Positions 52,655 to 60,982 of a stretch of DNA of 64,000 nucleotides are shown here, piece by piece (the first letter of the stretch is position 1; each line of letters begins with the position of its first letter). This DNA is from Clostridium thermarum. Lineage in GTDB: Bacteria > Bacillota > Clostridia > Clostridiales > Clostridiaceae. The stretch lies in the NCBI RefSeq assembly GCF_006351925.1, contig NZ_CP040924.1, positions 3,167,001 to 3,231,000 on the forward strand, written 5' to 3'. A program made the translations under genes and the position numbers. The notes under the pieces are model-generated. The model was not told where the DNA came from. It ran no database searches and was given only the letters and a program-made list of their open reading frames with translations.

Positions 52655-53530
52655 TTGGAAATAATAAAATTTTTACAAAGCTTTTCCCATCCGTTTATGG
52701 ACTACCTCTTTCAGGCAATCACTATGCTAGGTGAAGAAACTATTTACGTTGGAGCTATAGTAATTCTGTATTGGTGCTTCAATAAAAGAACTGCTGTCAG
52801 ATTTGCTTTTATACAAATTTTCTCTATGGTCATCAACGGAGCTATTAAAGATACTGTAAGGGCACCACGTCCTATAGGCACAGAAGGTATATTCTCACTT
52901 AGGGTGGAAACCGCCACCGGATACTCCTTTCCCAGTGGTCATACTCAAGGAACAGCTACCTTTTGGGTTACTTTGATGAAGGTATGCAAAAAATCTTGGT
53001 TATATATTTTAGGTCCTATTGTTATCTTTTTGGTAGCCTTATCCAGGCTATACCTCGGTGTACATTGGCCAAAGGATGTGGCTGCAGGCATAATACTAGG
53101 TATTATTTGCGTATTTATTGCAGATAAGATCATGGATTTGACCTATAAGAAAGATAATCATAGATATATGTTAATTCTAGTAGTTCCTGCCCTGTTAGGA
53201 TTAATATTGTTCCCAAGCAAAGACTATGTAAAGGCTGTTGCTACCGTAACAGGCCTATATATTGGTTATGTTTTGGAGAATAAGTATATAGCCTTCAAAA
53301 CAAAATCACCAATTTCAAAGCAGGCACTTAAAATCATTGTGGGTTTTTTAGGACTTGCTGTGCTAAAGCTTTCTGTAAAGTACTTGCTTCCTGATAATAA
53401 TTTTGAAGCCTTCACAGACTATTTTCTTTTAGGTGTATGGATTATAGCTGGAGCTCCTTATCTCTTTGTGAAGTTAGGATTATCAGAGTCAGAGGTCTCG
53501 AAAAAGACAAAAAGTAATATTGGATCATAA
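52655..53530 (+). CDS. PAP2-family membrane phosphatase
   Basis: 291 residues. The three PAP2 motifs are present: KDTVRAPRP near 70, YSFPSGHTQG near 90 and SRLYLGVHWPKDV near 130. About seven or more membrane helices extend to the C-terminus, longer than minimal PAP2 enzymes. It should dephosphorylate lipid phosphates such as undecaprenyl diphosphate or phosphatidic acid. The start is chosen as the TTG at 52655 because AGGAGGAG lies 8 nt upstream; an ATG-started extension from 52544 would add a helix but has no site and overlaps the divergent promoter. Confidence 0.85.
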   Translation: MEIIKFLQSFSHPFMDYLFQAITMLGEETIYVGAIVILYWCFNKRTAVRFAFIQIFSMVINGAIKDTVRAPRPIGTEGIFSLRVETATGYSFPSGHTQGTATFWVTLMKVCKKSWLYILGPIVIFLVALSRLYLGVHWPKDVAAGIILGIICVFIADKIMDLTYKKDNHRYMLILVVPALLGLILFPSKDYVKAVATVTGLYIGYVLENKYIAFKTKSPISKQALKIIVGFLGLAVLKLSVKYLLPDNNFEAFTDYFLLGVWIIAGAPYLFVKLGLSESEVSKKTKSNIGS

Positions 53531-53631
53531 TAATATTATTGCTTTTTACAAATACTTATACAGATAAATATATTCATAAGTTACATAATATTTTTACAAG
53601 AATAACGTTATGATGAAAGGTTGTTGATAAA

Positions 53632-54144
53632 ATGTTAAGCGAAAGACTTCTTAATTCACTAAATGAACAAATTAATTTTGAACTGGAATCTGAGTATATA
53701 TATCTTGCAATGGCGGCTTACTGTGAGAACGAAGACTTACAGGGCTTTGCTAACTTCTTTAAAGTTCAGGCCCAGGAGGAGAGATTTCACGCAACAAAGT
53801 TCTATGATTTCATTTTCCAGATGGGCGGCAGAGTTACTTTAAAAGGAATACCGGCACCCCAGAATGATTATAAAGATATCTTGTCAGTATTCACTGAAGG
53901 TCTGAAACATGAGCAGGAAGTTACAAGAAGAATATATGCCCTGTCTGATATAGCTATGGAAGAAAAAGAGCACGCAACCATAAGCTTTTTAAAATGGTTT
54001 ATAGATGAACAGGTTGAGGAAGAAGATACCTTCAATAATCTTATAAAAAAGCTTAAGAGAATAGATAATAGTCCCGCAGCTTTATATATGCTTGATGAAG
54101 AATTGGCCGCCAGAACTTTCACTCCACCGGCAACAGAGGCTTAA
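53632..54144 (+). CDS. ftn: Ferritin (non-heme, bacterial type)
   Basis: 170 residues, four-helix bundle. The ferroxidase ligands are visible: Glu in FELESEYIYLAMA near 20, EERFHATKF near 50 (Glu and His), HEQEVTRRIYALSDIA near 95 and the last-helix EQVEEEDTFN near 128. It oxidises and stores iron in a 24-mer shell and lowers Fenton damage. An AAAGG site precedes the ATG at about 12 nt. It lies near a nitric-oxide/oxygen stress group with iron-containing enzymes. Confidence 0.95.
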   Translation: MLSERLLNSLNEQINFELESEYIYLAMAAYCENEDLQGFANFFKVQAQEERFHATKFYDFIFQMGGRVTLKGIPAPQNDYKDILSVFTEGLKHEQEVTRRIYALSDIAMEEKEHATISFLKWFIDEQVEEEDTFNNLIKKLKRIDNSPAALYMLDEELAARTFTPPATEA

Positions 54145-54148
54145 AATT

Positions 54149-54197
54149 AAGGGCTGACTTCTTAATTGATAATTGTCAATTAAAAAGTCAGCCCTTT
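54149..54197. terminator. Bidirectional terminator between ferritin and the DUF2935-like gene
   Basis: Stem AAGGGCTGACTT with its complement (54185-54196) around a loop that itself contains AATTGATAATTGTCAATT; A and T rich flanks. The loop holds a copy of the ATTGTCAATTA string. Confidence 0.8.
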
Positions 54198-54217
54198 ATA
54201 TTATCAGGTCTTCTAAA

Positions 54218-54646
54218 TTAGAACACCTGTAGTTTTAAGTTCTCAAATATGTTCTTCATAAAAATCTGTTCCTCTGTTATATGTTCTAACAGCATCTGCC
54301 AAACCTTTTTTTCCGGTACAACGGTTTTTACCTTAGCTAAAAGGCTTATAAAATTCTCATCCAGAATAATAAACTCAATGATTAACTTCTTTGTCTCTGA
54401 GCCTACATCATTTCTGTAATAGCAATTAAAAGTAAGCACTTCTCTCGTCTGCAGCACCTTCTCCTTTAATTCTGAAAAGTCTCGATTCACATTCATAAGA
54501 CGATTTTCCATATCCTGCGGTAAATTTATTCCTGATAAGTCTGCCACAGTTTTTATAAATACAGGATGTTCACTGGATATTTCACTCCATAAAAGAAGCT
54601 CGTTAAAGATGCAGTCATAGCTGCTGGCATAGGTAAAACAATACAT
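54218..54646 (-). CDS. Half-length DUF2935-like helical protein
   Basis: 142 residues, all helical. The LLLWSEISSEHPVFIKTVADLSG start near 17 (in parts) and the late EHITEEQIFM segment, with spaced Glu and His, look like one half of a DUF2935 protein, a family of doubled four-helix bundles that may hold metal. Assignment is by pattern and tentative. GGAGGG precedes the ATG. Convergent with ferritin. Confidence 0.65.
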   Translation of the reverse strand: MYCFTYASSYDCIFNELLLWSEISSEHPVFIKTVADLSGINLPQDMENRLMNVNRDFSELKEKVLQTREVLTFNCYYRNDVGSETKKLIIEFIILDENFISLLAKVKTVVPEKKVWQMLLEHITEEQIFMKNIFENLKLQVF

Positions 54647-54796
54647 ACTAACCCTCCATACAAATTACACAATATACATATATTCCCCAGGCCCTTACTT
54701 TGACACAACTTACATAAACACAGGAACCACTTTTGTATATATACTTTATTAATAGAAATACTAAGGTTATTCAATAGTTCCTGAGAGGTGATCAAG

Positions 54797-55267
54797 ATGA
54801 TAGTAATATACCATGATGTAGGTGGCTGCCATTCTTCTGCAACTGCCGCTAACATACATATCAACAGGCTTCCTATGGATAGAGTCCCCAGCAAAGCAGA
54901 ACTAATAGCTTTGCCTACCTTTGATAAACTTAAAAAGGGTGATAAGGGAAAAATGATATATATAGGTGAGGATGAATTTGGTGCAAAAGTTTATACTATG
55001 GCCAGAAGGCGTAGCCAAAGGATAGTAATACCGGCAATTAGCGATATGTACCTTGCTAACACCGGAAGTCTTGAAGGCCTGTTTCTATCTAATACCTCTC
55101 CATCGGTAAACAACATTATGAGAATCGGGGGGATAAGTTCCCGGGTTTTTAAGCTTGTCTCATTTGGGCGCCCCATCGTTGCAAAGGGAACCTTAAAGGC
55201 CTATCCGGATATTGTAGAAATTGTACGTAAGACAAAGGAATATATGAAAGCTCATCTTAAGCAATAG
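54797..55267 (+). CDS. DUF3189 family protein
   Basis: 156 residues. The start MIVIYHDVGGCHSSATAANIH and later DEFGAKVYTMARRRSQRIVIP fit the DUF3189 family of Clostridia; function unknown. It has a Rossmann-like alternation near the N-terminus. GAGAGGTG is well placed for the ATG at 54797; the GTG at 54788 forms part of this site. Convergent with ric and followed by a hairpin terminator. Confidence 0.75.
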   Translation: MIVIYHDVGGCHSSATAANIHINRLPMDRVPSKAELIALPTFDKLKKGDKGKMIYIGEDEFGAKVYTMARRRSQRIVIPAISDMYLANTGSLEGLFLSNTSPSVNNIMRIGGISSRVFKLVSFGRPIVAKGTLKAYPDIVEIVRKTKEYMKAHLKQ

Positions 55268-55298
55268 AAAAGAGCAGCGGATCTGCCACTGCTCTTTT
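55268..55298. terminator. Bidirectional terminator between the DUF3189 gene and ric
   Basis: Stem AAAAGAGCAG / CTGCTCTTTT with A and T tracts in the convergent gap. Confidence 0.85.
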
Positions 55299-55303
55299 AC
55301 TTA

Positions 55304-56023
55304 TTAAGCTTGCTTTTTTAATTCTTCTTCCAATCTTGGGAACATGATATTATTTTCAAGATGAATATGTCTGAATAGATCATCCTCTAATTCTTCAAAA
55401 AGTCTATAGGTGAGACCGTAACTTGCACAACCATCTTCAGGCATTGTATAGCCATTTGTTATTTCTCTTAGTTCCTTCAGAGTAGTTCCTGCGCTCTCGT
55501 GTTCATCTTCTAATTCCTCTATCTGCTTTACAGCTCTTTCTAAGACTTCTACACTTCCGCTTTTATCATACTGTATCACCAATGGAAAAACTGCTTCTTC
55601 TTCTTTTATCAAGTGCTGTTCAAGTTCCATCTTTAAGCTATGGAAAAGCTTATGAACCTTTTTTAGTTCAGGATGATGCTCACCATGAGCTCTTAAGATT
55701 TTTGTTGTCAACTCTGATAATTTTGGCAAGTTTTCATTTAAATAGGCGTGATGTGTATTTACTACATAGTCTATTAATGAAGTATATGGTTCTACGGCCC
55801 ATTCTCTATCTTTTACTGCTTCTACTACATAAGCATTATAAGCCTCATTTATTTCAGCTACGATTTCTGCTCCGTCTAGCCCCTGTTCTTTAACAGCTTG
55901 TTCCAGTGGTCTGTCTCCACCACAGCAAAAATCTATCTTATTTTTTTTAAAGGTTTCTATTGCTCTAGGAAACTTTACTACTACTTCTCCAATTTTGCTA
56001 TTCAAACTAAACATGCTATTCAT
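55304..56023 (-). CDS. ric: Iron-sulfur cluster repair di-iron protein (Ric/ScdA/YtfE)
   Basis: 239 residues. The N-terminal DUF542 domain shows KNKIDFCCGGDRPLEQA near 28 with the conserved CCGG. The hemerythrin-like domain follows with its His and Glu ligands: HHAYLNENLP near 93, HGEHHPEL near 115, HLIKEEEAVFP near 138 and HIHLENNIMFPRLEEE near 222. It repairs Fe-S clusters damaged by nitric oxide or oxidants. GGAGG precedes the ATG. It is divergent from a flavodiiron protein gene, with an FNR-like box between them. Confidence 0.93.
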   Translation of the reverse strand: MNSMFSLNSKIGEVVVKFPRAIETFKKNKIDFCCGGDRPLEQAVKEQGLDGAEIVAEINEAYNAYVVEAVKDREWAVEPYTSLIDYVVNTHHAYLNENLPKLSELTTKILRAHGEHHPELKKVHKLFHSLKMELEQHLIKEEEAVFPLVIQYDKSGSVEVLERAVKQIEELEDEHESAGTTLKELREITNGYTMPEDGCASYGLTYRLFEELEDDLFRHIHLENNIMFPRLEEELKKQA

Positions 56024-56088
56024 AATAACAGTCCTCCGCTTTTCATTTTTCTTGAGATTAATATACCCTAATTGCCTATTTGAATTCT

Positions 56089-56102
56089 GTGATTACAATC
56101 AA
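56089..56102. promoter_or_regulatory. FNR/CRP-type box between ric and the flavodiiron gene
   Basis: GTGATTACAATCAA matches TTGATnnnnATCAA in 9 of 10 defined bases. It lies 66 bp from the ric start and 124 bp from the flavodiiron start. The Crp/Fnr protein encoded at 57525 is the obvious candidate to bind it. Confidence 0.55.
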
Positions 56103-56225
56103 ATTTAAAATTGATTCAGGTCATAGTTTAAAAATGGAGTGTCACCTATAATAGACTCATAAGGCGGCACTAAAAAAACAAAGTCGTATAAAATATGAAA
56201 CCAATATGAAGGAGAGATAAAGGTT

Positions 56226-57443
56226 ATGGATAAAATACAAATTGCAGAAAAATCATTTTGGGTTGGTAAGGTTGATGACAGACCGGTTCCTTTCCACAGA
56301 CTTATATTAGAAAAAGGGACAACTTATAATTCTTATTTATTAGAAACAGAAAAGCCTACATTAATAGATACTGTTGATATAGCATTTGGTGGAGAATTTG
56401 TTAAAAAACTTTCTAACATTATAGACCTAAACACATTGAAGTATGTAGTAATAAATCACATTGAGCCTGACCATGCCGGAGCACTTCCTGCCCTTATGAA
56501 TAAGGCAAAGAATGCTGTAATTGTTACAACTGAAAAAGCAAAAGAGCTCTTAAATGGTATGTTCAAGCTTCATAATAGAGAATATCTCATAGTAAAGGAT
56601 GGAGATACGCTGGACATCGGTGGTAAGACATTGAAGTTCTTTGAAACTCCATATCTTCATACTGAGGAAACTATGATAACCTACTGCGTAGAGGATAAGA
56701 TTTTATATCCCTGCGATCTTTTTAGCACTCATATTGCCAACCATGAATTATTCAACGATTTGGCAAAGGAAGATATCACAGAGGACTTCAAGGTTTACTA
56801 TCAGTTAATTATGAGACCTCACAGACCTTATGTAAGAGAAATGCTTGAAAAGTTAAAGACTGTTGAAATAGATATGATTGCTCCTTCTCACGGTTATGTG
56901 CTAAGAGATAATGCTGCAAAATACATTGCACTTTACGATGAAATGAGCCAGAAATCCGTATCTGATAAAAAAGCCCTAATCATATACAGCACAATGACAG
57001 GCAACACCGGTAAAATTGCAAATAATATATATGAAGGACTCACTGAAGCAGGTATGGAAACACACATCCTGAATGTAAAGAGTTCTTCCATCGAAACTGT
57101 GAATGAAATGGCAGCAGCTAGCGATGTTATTATAATTGGAAGCTCCACACGTTATGGAGATATGATTGGAAATATAGAAGACTATATCAAGGAAATTATA
57201 AAGTTAGACCTATCCGGAAAATGCGGTTTTGCCTTTGGTTCTTACGGCTGGAGCGGAGAAGCCATAGAAATAATAAATGACTACTTAAAGAAGAGTAACA
57301 TCAAGGTTCTGGATTCATCCACTCTAATCAAGGCCACTGGAGCAAATGACGTTCAGTTACCACTTAGAATCAACTTCTATGGGGATGACGAAAGAGCTGA
57401 GGCTGCAATAAATGCAGGAAGAGTTGCTGCAGAAGCTTTATAA
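56226..57443 (+). CDS. fprA: Flavodiiron protein (FprA, A-type flavoprotein)
   Basis: 405 residues. The N-terminal metallo-beta-lactamase domain keeps the di-iron ligands (NHIEPDHAGALP near 80, HTEETM near 147, CDLF and SHGYVLR near 225); the flavodoxin domain begins near 252 with IIYSTMTGNTGKIAN. It reduces O2 to water or NO to N2O with electrons from rubredoxin-type donors. AAGGAGAG precedes the ATG. Next to ric and a Crp/Fnr regulator, this gives a defence set against nitric oxide and oxygen. Confidence 0.95.
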   Translation: MDKIQIAEKSFWVGKVDDRPVPFHRLILEKGTTYNSYLLETEKPTLIDTVDIAFGGEFVKKLSNIIDLNTLKYVVINHIEPDHAGALPALMNKAKNAVIVTTEKAKELLNGMFKLHNREYLIVKDGDTLDIGGKTLKFFETPYLHTEETMITYCVEDKILYPCDLFSTHIANHELFNDLAKEDITEDFKVYYQLIMRPHRPYVREMLEKLKTVEIDMIAPSHGYVLRDNAAKYIALYDEMSQKSVSDKKALIIYSTMTGNTGKIANNIYEGLTEAGMETHILNVKSSSIETVNEMAAASDVIIIGSSTRYGDMIGNIEDYIKEIIKLDLSGKCGFAFGSYGWSGEAIEIINDYLKKSNIKVLDSSTLIKATGANDVQLPLRINFYGDDERAEAAINAGRVAAEAL

Positions 57444-57450
57444 TAAAAAG

Positions 57451-57510
57451 ATGTGACATGTGAGGAGGGTGGCACCCTTTTTTAGGTGCCTGCCACCTCA
57501 CATGTCACAT
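57451..57510. repeat. REP-like palindromic repeat between the flavodiiron and Crp/Fnr genes
   Basis: The outer arms ATGTGACATGTGAGG (57451-57465) and their exact complement (57496-57510) enclose GGGTGGCACCC and the AGGTGCCTGCCAC core shared with the element at 8186. In this convergent gap it can also act as a terminator. Confidence 0.75.
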
Positions 57511-57524
57511 GTCACATACCATAT

Positions 57525-58229
57525 TTATAGTTCCAAATAACTTTCATCTTTAATAAGAATTTTCTTATTACCAATGAGTTCAATTATGTCATCATCCTGA
57601 AGGACTGTAAGCTTTCTGCTTATGGTTTCTCTGGTTACCCCAATATAGTTGGCCATTTCCTCACGATTCAGCGGGAGCTCTATGACAATGCCCTCTCCTG
57701 TCTTGATGCCAAAATCCTTGGCAAAAGCCTTAAGCATGGATGCGATTCTTACTTCTACATCCTTGGTACTTAGGTTTTGAATAAGATTCTCCAGATTCAT
57801 TAATCGGTCATGCAGAACCTCTAATATTTTCAATGTGATTTCTGGGTATTTGGTAACAATGGCATCAAAGTCATCCTTTGCTATTGTACAAATATAGGTA
57901 TCCTCCAAGGCTTCTGCATTAAATTGAAAGTTGCCCTTCTTTAGCAAGCTCATATCCCCAATAAATTCACCTTCCGACAATATGTAGAGAATCTGTTCCC
58001 TGCCCTCTTTATTATACTTGTAAATCTTTATCTTCCCTTTATTTACTATATAGAGCTTATCTTCCACGTCACCCTCAAAGAATATAACCTGTCCCTTTTT
58101 ATATTTCCTTGTTACTATGATCTCTGATATCTTTTTGAAATTTTCAGGCTGGATAGTTGAAAATATATAGACCTTTGATACACAATACTTACCGGTGCAC
58201 TTTAGGCATTCCTTCTCACAATGTGCCAC
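57525..58229 (-). CDS. Crp/Fnr-family regulator with N-terminal cysteine cluster
   Basis: 234 residues. A cNMP-binding-like beta barrel (KKGQVIFFEGDVEDKLYIV near 43, in part) is followed by a dimer helix and an HTH with the recognition helix NREEMANYIGVTRETISRKL. The ExxSR form is that of FNR-type readers of TTGAT half sites. The N-terminus has Cys 4, 8, 11 and 16, which could hold an Fe-S cluster and sense O2 or NO. A ribosome site AGAGGAGC precedes the ATG at a slightly long distance. Convergent with the flavodiiron gene. Confidence 0.85.
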   Translation of the reverse strand: MAHCEKECLKCTGKYCVSKVYIFSTIQPENFKKISEIIVTRKYKKGQVIFFEGDVEDKLYIVNKGKIKIYKYNKEGREQILYILSEGEFIGDMSLLKKGNFQFNAEALEDTYICTIAKDDFDAIVTKYPEITLKILEVLHDRLMNLENLIQNLSTKDVEVRIASMLKAFAKDFGIKTGEGIVIELPLNREEMANYIGVTRETISRKLTVLQDDDIIELIGNKKILIKDESYLEL

Positions 58230-58359
58230 TGTTATATCAGCTCCTCTTTATAAAAATAATGTTTATATTAATATTTTTATTATCATACTATATAAGTTGT
58301 AAACATTAATCCAAGCTATATATTAATTTTAATCGATAAACATTCTTAATACCATAGAA

Positions 58360-58392
58360 AAATACCGTTCCAAAAATTACGGAACGGTATTT
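58360..58392 (-). terminator. Terminator of the CPCC protein gene
   Basis: Perfect stem AAATACCGTTCC with its complement around an 8-base loop, 13 bp after the stop. Confidence 0.8.
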
Positions 58393-58404
58393 AGTGGTTT
58401 TGTG

Positions 58405-58674
58405 TTATTCAAGTGGTGCCCATTCTTCATCTCTTGCCTCATTTTCTTTTGGCTTTCTCACGTACTTTAATGAATCTTTCTTACAGGCACCTATTTTTTC
58501 AAAATTTTTTTGAGCCTCTCGAAGGGATATGCCATTAACTCCTCCCGCAAAGTCAGGGTCATAGTACTGAGTATCATCATCTTCCCAAAAACATACCCTG
58601 CAAATATCAAAGGTTCCCGGTGGCTCCTCCGTTAATGTTTTATAGCCGCAGCAGGGACAAGCATATTTTTCCAT
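58405..58674 (-). CDS. Cysteine-rich CPCC family protein
   Basis: 89 residues. It begins with YACPCCGYKTL and continues DICRVCFWEDDD near 25, the two Cys pairs of the CPCC family, a probable zinc ribbon. NGISLREAQKNF near 50 is also typical. Function unknown; family members often occur near toxin-immunity type loci, but nothing like that is seen here. GGAGGGG precedes the ATG at 58674 and the longer frame from 58692 overlaps this site. Confidence 0.8.
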   Translation of the reverse strand: MEKYACPCCGYKTLTEEPPGTFDICRVCFWEDDDTQYYDPDFAGGVNGISLREAQKNFEKIGACKKDSLKYVRKPKENEARDEEWAPLE

Positions 58675-58747
58675 ACTTATAATCCCCTCCATTATTATAA
58701 CTAGTATTTATTATTGTCAAATTTGGGAGTATTTATAATTCATGTTT

Positions 58748-59368
58748 TTAAGATATTCGTGCAAATATTCTTACCATTGCTCCATCTGTATTCATCTTTA
58801 ATGGAATTATAAAAACCTCATAGTTCTCTTCTTGAATTAACTTGTCTAGATTTATGCAGTTTTCAACTATACTTATGCGGTTTTCCAAAAAAATTTTGTG
58901 AATTTCAAAGGGATATTTATCCGGTGAGGGTGTATCTAAACATACTGCCTTTACTTTTTTTCTTATAAATAGGTCTGCTAAATCTTTACTTATTACCGGA
59001 TGCTCTTTAAAATATTCTTCTGTGCCAAAATATCTGTCATAGGCAGTATGGATTAATACTATACTTTCTTCCTCTATTAGATTTTCGTATTCCTCAACCT
59101 TATCAACGGTATGCTTACCCACAGCATCAATTAATACGCCTCTGCCCATTAGCCTGTCAAGTCCTATGTCTTTGACAGTTATTTTACTGTCCGTCATATG
59201 CATAGGGGCATCCATATGAGTTCCAACATGCATTCCACATTCTAGTCTGTGATTGCTGTAGCCATCACAGTCATAGAATTTTGTCTGTATCAGCTTTACT
59301 TCATCATCGCCTGGGTATACAGCCATACCATCAGTAATTTCCATAGATAAATCAATTATTTTTCTCAT
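58748..59368 (-). CDS. Cyclase/kynurenine-formamidase-like metal hydrolase
   Basis: 206 residues of the cyclase family. The metal motif HVGTHMDAPMHM (HxGTHxDxPxH) lies near 47, DLSMEITDGMAVYPGD at the start and CLDTPSPD near 145. Such enzymes hydrolyse N-formylkynurenine or related amides, or act on polyketides; no kynurenine pathway gene is nearby, so the substrate is open. Ribosome site AGGTGAG at 4 nt. It is 8 bp after the histidine phosphatase gene and likely co-transcribed. Confidence 0.85.
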   Translation of the reverse strand: MRKIIDLSMEITDGMAVYPGDDEVKLIQTKFYDCDGYSNHRLECGMHVGTHMDAPMHMTDSKITVKDIGLDRLMGRGVLIDAVGKHTVDKVEEYENLIEEESIVLIHTAYDRYFGTEEYFKEHPVISKDLADLFIRKKVKAVCLDTPSPDKYPFEIHKIFLENRISIVENCINLDKLIQEENYEVFIIPLKMNTDGAMVRIFARIS

Positions 59369-59376
59369 AGTCTCAC

Positions 59377-59988
59377 CTATATATCATAATGAGCTGTATC
59401 CGCATATTTTACTATTTCGTACCTGTCCTGCTCTACCTCAACTACGCTTAAACTGGTGGGCTGAATAAATCTATTGTCAAGAAGTTTTTCTATAGGCAGA
59501 TTTTCAAAATGACTCATTATAGCTTTTACTATAAGTGCATGTCCTACTATTAAAATGTCTTTACCTTCATTTTCTGAAATAATTTTATTTACTGCAGAAA
59601 CACCTCTTAATTTCAGCTGCTCGAAGCTTTCACCCGGGAAGTCCTTCAACAGATGTGGGGTATTCCAAAAGGTATCATACTGTTCCTTATATTCTTTCCT
59701 TATTACATCAAAGGTCATGCCTTCCCATATACCAAAGTTCATCTCCATAAGTTCTTCCATTGGAATAATATTTACTTTTCTGTCTCCAAGTATCAGCTTT
59801 GCAGTGTTATAGGCCCTGCCGCTGGGACTGGAATATACCACATCTATCTTAGTATCCTTCAGCCTTTTGCCCAATTGCATTGCCTGCTTTATTCCAAGCT
59901 CCGTAAGCGGCGAATCCTTGCTTCCCTGCATACGGCCCTGAATATTCCATTCTGTTTCGCCATGCCTGGTTAAGTACAATCTTGTCAT
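59377..59988 (-). CDS. Histidine phosphatase family protein (phosphoglycerate-mutase-like)
   Basis: 203 residues. The catalytic RHG motif is seen in LYLTRHGETEWN (residues 4-15), the second His in ILIVGHALIVKA near 145, and the SSPSGRAYNTA segment near 53. It is a two-step His phosphatase; CobC, PhoE and small-molecule phosphatases share this form and the substrate is not known. GGAGAAATA precedes the ATG. It leads a small operon with the cyclase. Confidence 0.88.
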   Translation of the reverse strand: MTRLYLTRHGETEWNIQGRMQGSKDSPLTELGIKQAMQLGKRLKDTKIDVVYSSPSGRAYNTAKLILGDRKVNIIPMEELMEMNFGIWEGMTFDVIRKEYKEQYDTFWNTPHLLKDFPGESFEQLKLRGVSAVNKIISENEGKDILIVGHALIVKAIMSHFENLPIEKLLDNRFIQPTSLSVVEVEQDRYEIVKYADTAHYDI

Positions 59989-60057
59989 CTTATTTCTCCT
60001 TCCATCAGCCTATGTTATATACAACACACCTATCAAAATAATAATGAATAATATGTT

Positions 60058-60246
60058 CTATTGCTCCTTTATCTCCTTTTCAAAGATAATCTCATAATCT
60101 GTCGGCTTTCCATGACCATTATAATATAAGGGCAGCACTTGTACCAGTCTCCATCCTTCCTTTGCATGTTCCTGAATAATTTCATGATGGTTGGCTTCGG
60201 TGAAGAAACCACCTAAGGTACATTCCACATATTTGTATTCAAACAT
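60058..60246 (-). CDS. DUF4177 small protein
   Basis: 62 residues. The pattern YKYVECTLGGFF, then EIIQEHAKEGWRLVQVLP and FEKEI fits DUF4177, a compact alpha-beta fold of unknown function. AGGAGG precedes the ATG. It follows the DinB-like gene with a 27-bp gap on the same strand. Confidence 0.8.
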   Translation of the reverse strand: MFEYKYVECTLGGFFTEANHHEIIQEHAKEGWRLVQVLPLYYNGHGKPTDYEIIFEKEIKEQ

Positions 60247-60273
60247 TTAAACTTCCTCCTGACTTTTATAACT

Positions 60274-60969
60274 TTACTTCTTATCCATTAACTTTCTACA
60301 TTTTCCCTTAAGTCTCATAGCCTCATTTAAATGCACGATATGATGTCTTGTTACAGGCATTAATAATATTCCTGCAACATTTTTTCTCCCCCAGAAATCT
60401 ATAAGCCATCTGGATTCCTCTGCCTCCAGAACTGCCCCCTCGTCCAAAATTCTTTGTAATCTAACAGGTTCCATTTTTCTTTTTACATCTGAAGGCTTGA
60501 GCCTTTGTATTATTTCTCTAGTTTTCCTACCGACAGCTATCCTATAATTACGCAATTCATTCATATCAAGCCTATTACTTAATTCAATGATTTCTTCATC
60601 GCTCATTGAATTACCGGTATCACATACGGTTACCTTCATTCTTTCAAGCCAATCACCGCTATTTATTACTTGCTCTTCGTCCGCTACTAATATGTTCATG
60701 GTTATGTCCTCTATTCGAGTCAAGTGCCACAAACTCCAGGCGATAGTTTCATCCTTTGCTGTGGGCATTGTCCTGAAAGCAAAATCCTCCAGACCATCCC
60801 ATAGCTCATCCTCAAAGGTCATCCCTTCTATTTTTGACATTTCAGAAGCATGGACCAGGGCATGTTGCTGCAGACATAATTCTATAGCCTCATCAAATTT
60901 GTCCTGCTTAGTTAATATACTTTTTAATAGGTTTTGTTGTGAGTTCCATAACGCTCTTTTACTATCCAT
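60274..60969 (-). CDS. DinB-family protein
   Basis: 231 residues, helical. Metal-ligand style histidines are seen in QQHALVHASEM near 35, LWHLTRIEDIT near 82 and TRHHIVHLNEAM near 208, in keeping with the DinB four-helix bundle. Members act as metal-dependent thiol S-transferases or have unknown roles. AAGGAAG precedes the ATG. In a run of minus-strand genes with the TIM-barrel gene just upstream (13 bp). Confidence 0.75.
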   Translation of the reverse strand: MDSKRALWNSQQNLLKSILTKQDKFDEAIELCLQQHALVHASEMSKIEGMTFEDELWDGLEDFAFRTMPTAKDETIAWSLWHLTRIEDITMNILVADEEQVINSGDWLERMKVTVCDTGNSMSDEEIIELSNRLDMNELRNYRIAVGRKTREIIQRLKPSDVKRKMEPVRLQRILDEGAVLEAEESRWLIDFWGRKNVAGILLMPVTRHHIVHLNEAMRLKGKCRKLMDKK

Positions 60970-60982
60970 ATAATCACTTCCT

